A stretch of 40,926 bases of DNA from Vogesella fluminis. Its GTDB lineage: Bacteria; Pseudomonadota; Gammaproteobacteria; Burkholderiales; Chromobacteriaceae. Shown in pieces: positions 40,793-40,926 of the stretch. Every line of letters begins with the position of its first letter. Within the stretch, counting starts at the first letter, position 1. The notes under the pieces were generated by a model, which had not been told where the DNA came from, did no database searches, and was given only the letters and a program-made list of their open reading frames with translations. The DNA lies in NCBI RefSeq assembly GCF_014652335.1, contig NZ_BMYP01000028.1, forward strand, positions 1 to 40,926, given 5' to 3'. Made by a program: the position numbers and the translations under genes.

Positions 40793-40926
40793 ATGGAAGT
40801 CCTTATTGTCATCCCACAGTCATTCAAACAGTTTTCAGAAAACCCGAACATGATGTCTTACGACAGGCTGCTGTCTCTCCTTCACCTGCGCGATACTCCC
40901 GCGGACGAGGGTGTGCAGAATTTTGA
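40793..40926 (+). CDS. 5' part of an unidentified ORF, open at the right edge
   Basis: ATG at 40793 preceded by GAGG (7 bases upstream) opens an ORF of at least 44 codons starting MEVLIVIPQSF, running off the window without a stop. I do not recognise it. From 40907 on, the sequence equals the IS-like tip found at glmS, so the gene is probably interrupted after about 38 codons (...LRDTPAD) and the last codons belong to the inserted element. It follows the MFS gene by 93 bases. Confidence 0.45.
   Translation, partial: MEVLIVIPQSFKQFSENPNMMSYDRLLSLLHLRDTPADEGVQNF
40907..40926 (+). mobile_element. IS-like tip at the right window edge
   Basis: GAGGGTGTGCAGAATTTTG (40907-40925) is the exact inverted match of 3527-3545, then diverges at the last base (A against T). 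This suggests the two ends of the same or related elements, pointing outward from the 37 kb between them. Confidence 0.5.

Overview
The window looks like the near-origin chromosome of a GC-rich betaproteobacterium of the order Neisseriales, most likely outside Neisseria itself (Chromobacteriaceae-like). The evidence is gene order and protein similarity from memory; no search was run. One block runs glmS-glmR-glmU-atpCDGAHFEB-atpI-parB-parA-rsmG-mnmG. A second is zwf-pgl-glk-hexR-pgi, divergent from edd-eda, an arrangement I know from Neisseria.

Layout. 1-3545 is accessory DNA: an IS30-family transposase cut by the left edge, a PLP enzyme of the D-cysteine desulfhydrase/ACC deaminase family divergent from an AraC regulator, a terminator, and what looks like one end of an IS abutting the glmS stop codon. 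3545-7705 holds amino-sugar synthesis (glmS, glmR, glmU), and 7818-14755 the complete F1Fo ATP synthase operon with its promoter and terminator. 14847-19121 holds chromosome partition and tRNA/rRNA modification (parB, parA, rsmG, mnmG). 19391-29502 is a mixed housekeeping stretch: an OlsB-like acyltransferase, trmO, a Tim44-domain protein, an orphan PilX-like protein, a GNAT-AmpD fusion, a hemerythrin-like protein, argH, a solute-binding protein, a PsiF-repeat protein and a chemoreceptor. 29863-38577 is glucose catabolism by the Entner-Doudoroff route with its regulator HexR. Two HexR-type boxes lie in the zwf/edd intergenic region, one over each predicted promoter. 38889-40699 is a self-contained MarR regulator plus MFS efflux pump with three matching operators. 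The right edge cuts an unidentified ORF, and its last 20 bases carry the same 19-bp IS-like tip as the glmS boundary. Both edges therefore fall in mobile-element sequence, and the window may be a whole draft contig.

Most unusual signal. The 14-mer TGCGGCCAACCTTG occurs nine times exactly and at least six more times with one mismatch, on both strands. Inside genes it is read in three different frames (as AANL, RLAA or KVGR) using codons that are otherwise rare here, so the constraint is on DNA rather than protein. Some copies form inverted pairs after stop codons, including a perfect 20-bp palindrome between convergent genes. It is absent from both accessory flanks and from the atp operon. This is how the DNA uptake sequences of Neisseriaceae behave, but the sequence is unrelated. 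I propose it as a candidate uptake sequence or other genome-wide DNA signal of this lineage.

The genes work as coherent modules. GlmS and GlmU make UDP-GlcNAc, probably under GlmR control. Glk, Zwf, Pgl, Edd and Eda take glucose to pyruvate and glyceraldehyde-3-phosphate under HexR. ParAB, RsmG and MnmG are translationally or positionally linked and lie just upstream of the ATP synthase genes.
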